Source: Sphagnum compactum
Lineage: Eukaryota; Bryophyta; Sphagnopsida; Sphagnales
Length of the DNA stretch: 64,000 bases
NCBI GenBank assembly: GCA_965153455.1
Contig: OZ234496.1
Coordinates: 9,695,863-9,759,862, forward strand
Direction of reading: 5' to 3'
Made by a program: the position numbers and the translations under genes. Below the pieces are notes generated by a model. That model did not search any database and was not told the DNA's origin. It saw nothing but the letters and a program-made list of their open reading frames with translations. The first letter of the stretch is position 1. The number at the start of each line of letters is the position of its first letter. Below are positions 61,192 through 64,000 of this stretch, piece after piece.

Positions 61192-64000
61192 TAAAAACAG
61201 CCCCTTACAAATGTATAAACCATCTACTTACTGGTAATTTTAGTTACCTATTTTCTTACCTAGATACCTATATATGAGACCTATTATTTCCTACAGAATT
61301 GGTTACCACGGTGAAACCAAATATTAACTCAGTTAAGGTTCATCCACAACTGAGTAATAACAGGCATCCAGTGGATGGTAGTGGATGGGGTGCTGGTGGG
61401 TGCTGGTTCATTGTGGCACACCCTAAACCCACCCACAACCCATCATGGCACCATCCATTGGTAGGTAACCCATGATGACAGTTGCAGATGAACCATGACC
61501 AAGTTACCATGGTAAACTAACCTATAAACCCTCTTACTTTTCCCTTCCCCTTCCCTAGGTGGGTTACCAGTGTTGGCCACTTATATACTATTTTCATAAT
61601 GGATTTCCAGCTAGGTTGTATTTTTTATTCTTTTAGTATTGGAATATCCCGGTTAGCAATATCAAAAATTTCCAAAAAAAAAAACCTAAAAAACCCTCTC
61701 GTTATCAATTTCTTTGTCAATATAATACCCTCATTAAAAAAAATTATTCAGTTATTCTTTTCAATAATCTCACACCTATTAGTATTCTATGCAAAGTAGG
61801 GTAGGTTTTAGGGTTTTTTATTTTTTATTTTTTTTCGGTGACCTTATTTTTTTTCAAGAATAAAAGTTGGTAGCATAACAACTAAGCTAACCACTATGAT
61901 CAACTAGGGGCAAGAGCTTTGGATGAACCAGCATAGGTGTCATAAAAACAAGTTAAATAAGGTTTTAAATATTGATAACCTACACTTAAAAAAGAAATTC
62001 CAATAGTCCAAGTAGGTTATTAAAATTTGAAAATTTAATACTTAATCCATAAAGGTCATGTTGGTTCCTTGGATGCTAATTTTACTCAATTTTCAAATAA
62101 ATCAATAATTTTTAGGGAAGTTTTTAATAACCTTATTGATAATTGGTTTGATAATTGGGTGTTTTTTTCAATAATGGAGCAACATTGGTAAGTGCTAGTG
62201 TTTACTTAGTTCTTTGTTTTTTTAGAAAGCCTTCGATCCTAGTTTTAACATTTAGAAAAAAACATTTGTTGATTCTTTGGTCTAAGTTTGAGCTTACTTC
62301 TTCAAATTTCAAAATGTATGATTTTAGTTTTGGCACTATTTTTCAAATCCAAGAACCTTTTGGGCCTAGTTCAAAAATAAGCTCTAGTTGCATGTACACA
62401 TTATACACTATCCAAGGCTTGAAATTGTGTAAATATTTGATTTTATAACAAATTAAAACTTGAATTTGTGACGGGACCCAAGTTTTATAGCAAATTAAAT
62501 TAGATTATCTACCTACAAAATTTAGCCTACGTGCTACTATTTTTAAAAAAATCAACTTTCTTACTTAAAACACCACCTTGTTTTGAATAATGTTTATTCG
62601 TGGGTTTAGGTTTGGTTCTAGTTATTGCAAAAGGCTAATCTGTGGTTTAATCCTAGTCCTGGGTTCCACCTAGAGAAGAACCAATTCAAGTCCAAGCCAC
62701 AAGAAACTAAACCTAAACCTCCAATTTTAACACTTCAAACTAAAGAACCTACCAACACTAGTAAATTGGCCTCCAATTAGAACCAAAGCTGGACTTGGGA
62801 ATGAACCTTTGCATGGAATCAAAATTGGACAAGAACCCAAGAATTAATCAACCTCCTATAAGAACCAAATCTAGACCTAGCTCCCAAACTTGTTTTGTAC
62901 AAGTTTGAATTTTTAGTATTTTAATTTTTTTTGTTGTAATTTATTTTTTTAGTTGGGTTAAACATATTAATTTGCAAAGAAACAAAATTCAAGTACACAT
63001 TGGTCTTTGAAATAATAAATGTGAAGGTGTGAGGTGGGGTTAAACATGTAGTTATTAGTTTTGGAACATATTTCAAGTGTGTTTTTTTAATTTTTAATTA
63101 TTTTTATTTAAACATGTGTTAAATGGAGAAAAGCTTTTGAATTCTCAAAACCTTAGGAGACGACAAAAAAATTTCCATTCCTTTTTGGTTGATAGAGTAG
63201 TTTTTAGATCAATGACCCCTTGAAGAGTCACTAGGAGATCAATAGGTCAAGCTTAGAGGTACAAACCAATTTATTGGTTGGCGTAGCCTCTATTGGATTG
63301 TCTTTGGTGGCTTTGCACAATTGATGAATGACATCGATTTCTTTCAAGGATAAAGGCCCCATCTTTATATCATGGAGAGAAGATTTTCAAGAGAAGTTTT
63401 GAAATTTTTGATTCTTTGGACTCAAAGGAAGTTTTGATGTTTTCACAATCTTTGCCTCATGAAAATTTTCTTTTTGTCAATACAATTGAAGAGTTACAAA
63501 TAACTCGTTCTTATGCTTGATCCTTCACTTTTTGTCTCTCCATGGTTTGATTGTTGTTTGGAATTGTAATTTTGAAAGAATGAAAAATGGTACAAAAGAA
63601 AATTCCACAATAGAGTAAGAACCAAACTCAATTTTGTTTTTGAAGTTTGTGAGTATTTATCATGGCCTATCGAAATGGATTCAATAAGGAGTCAAGTGGG
63701 CTTCAAACTACAAGAAAATTGTTTGAAATTTTAGGGTTCCAACAATCTTACCTAGTTTTATTCATGTTTATGAAAAAAAAAATCTCCTTTATTTTATAAT
63801 CTACAAATCTCTTTGGTAAACAAACTTAATTTTTCATTTTATTTCTAAGCTCCATTTAGACTCTTTTTTTAAGGGTCTTACAACACATAGTTGGGTGAAG
63901 GTGGTCATTTTTTATTGGTTATAATTATTGTTAATAACTAGAAAAAGATCAATTTTGGGCTATGTGTAGGTAGTTAAAACGAGGAATCTTGAAATATGAA
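61192..64000. other. AT-rich intergenic DNA, no gene seen
   Basis: Open frames (for example 61599-61799 and 62155-62448) have no recognisable content. AACTACAAGAAAATTG near 63708 resembles a mutated CACTA terminus without a partner in the window. GGTTACCACGGTGA near 61301 and GTTACCATGGTAAAC near 61503 are similar words in a locally repetitive stretch. Confidence 0.5.

Noticed and set aside
63700-63730. Possible CACTA terminus (AACTACAAGAAAATTG)
   Set aside because: The first base differs from CACTACAAG and no partner end lies within the window.

Overview
This is a nuclear window from a land plant. The intact genes belong to plant or eukaryotic families (a TGN syntaxin of the SYP41/42/43 type, a GH29 alpha-L-fucosidase like Arabidopsis FUC1, a GOST/GPR107-type seven-transmembrane protein), they use GT-AG introns, and they sit among CACTA and hAT DNA transposon remains. 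The species cannot be fixed from sequence alone. A seedless plant (fern, lycophyte or bryophyte) is possible, but that is inference. There is no sign of bacterial, organellar or viral origin.

The window has three zones. Positions 1 to about 22 kb are very AT-rich and gene-poor. They hold minisatellites, a complete non-autonomous CACTA element with a TCG target duplication (3201-5924), hAT transposase relics (7832-8700 and 11196-11440), two related CACTA-type elements whose bodies are built from CCTAGG/TAGGTAGG motifs (13819-15886 and 18930-21220), and a fossil ORF family that recurs at 54 kb.

Positions about 23.8 to 52.6 kb are a less AT-rich gene island. On the minus strand lie a four-exon alpha-L-fucosidase (23860-26234), a glycine-rich membrane protein (27560-28168, with a possible targeting exon at 29667-29953), a broken cytochrome P450 (30940-31988), an eight-exon SYP4 syntaxin (33107-36630) and an intronless GOST protein (40152-41489). 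On the plus strand lie a multi-exon TBC RabGAP pseudogene with at least seven lesions (44549-48032) and a two-exon gene for a small secreted protein (51916-52593). The latter carries a C-terminal segment resembling the sulfated or hydroxyprolinated plant peptide hormones of the CEP and PSY classes, and it is the most novel item here.

Positions about 53 to 64 kb return to AT-rich sequence with decayed repeats and no supportable gene.

There is no operon-like logic. The syntaxin and the GOST protein both act in the Golgi/TGN pathway and the fucosidase is a secretory-pathway cargo, but the neighbourhood is probably coincidental. Exon boundaries were read by eye from splice sites, reading phase and family conservation.
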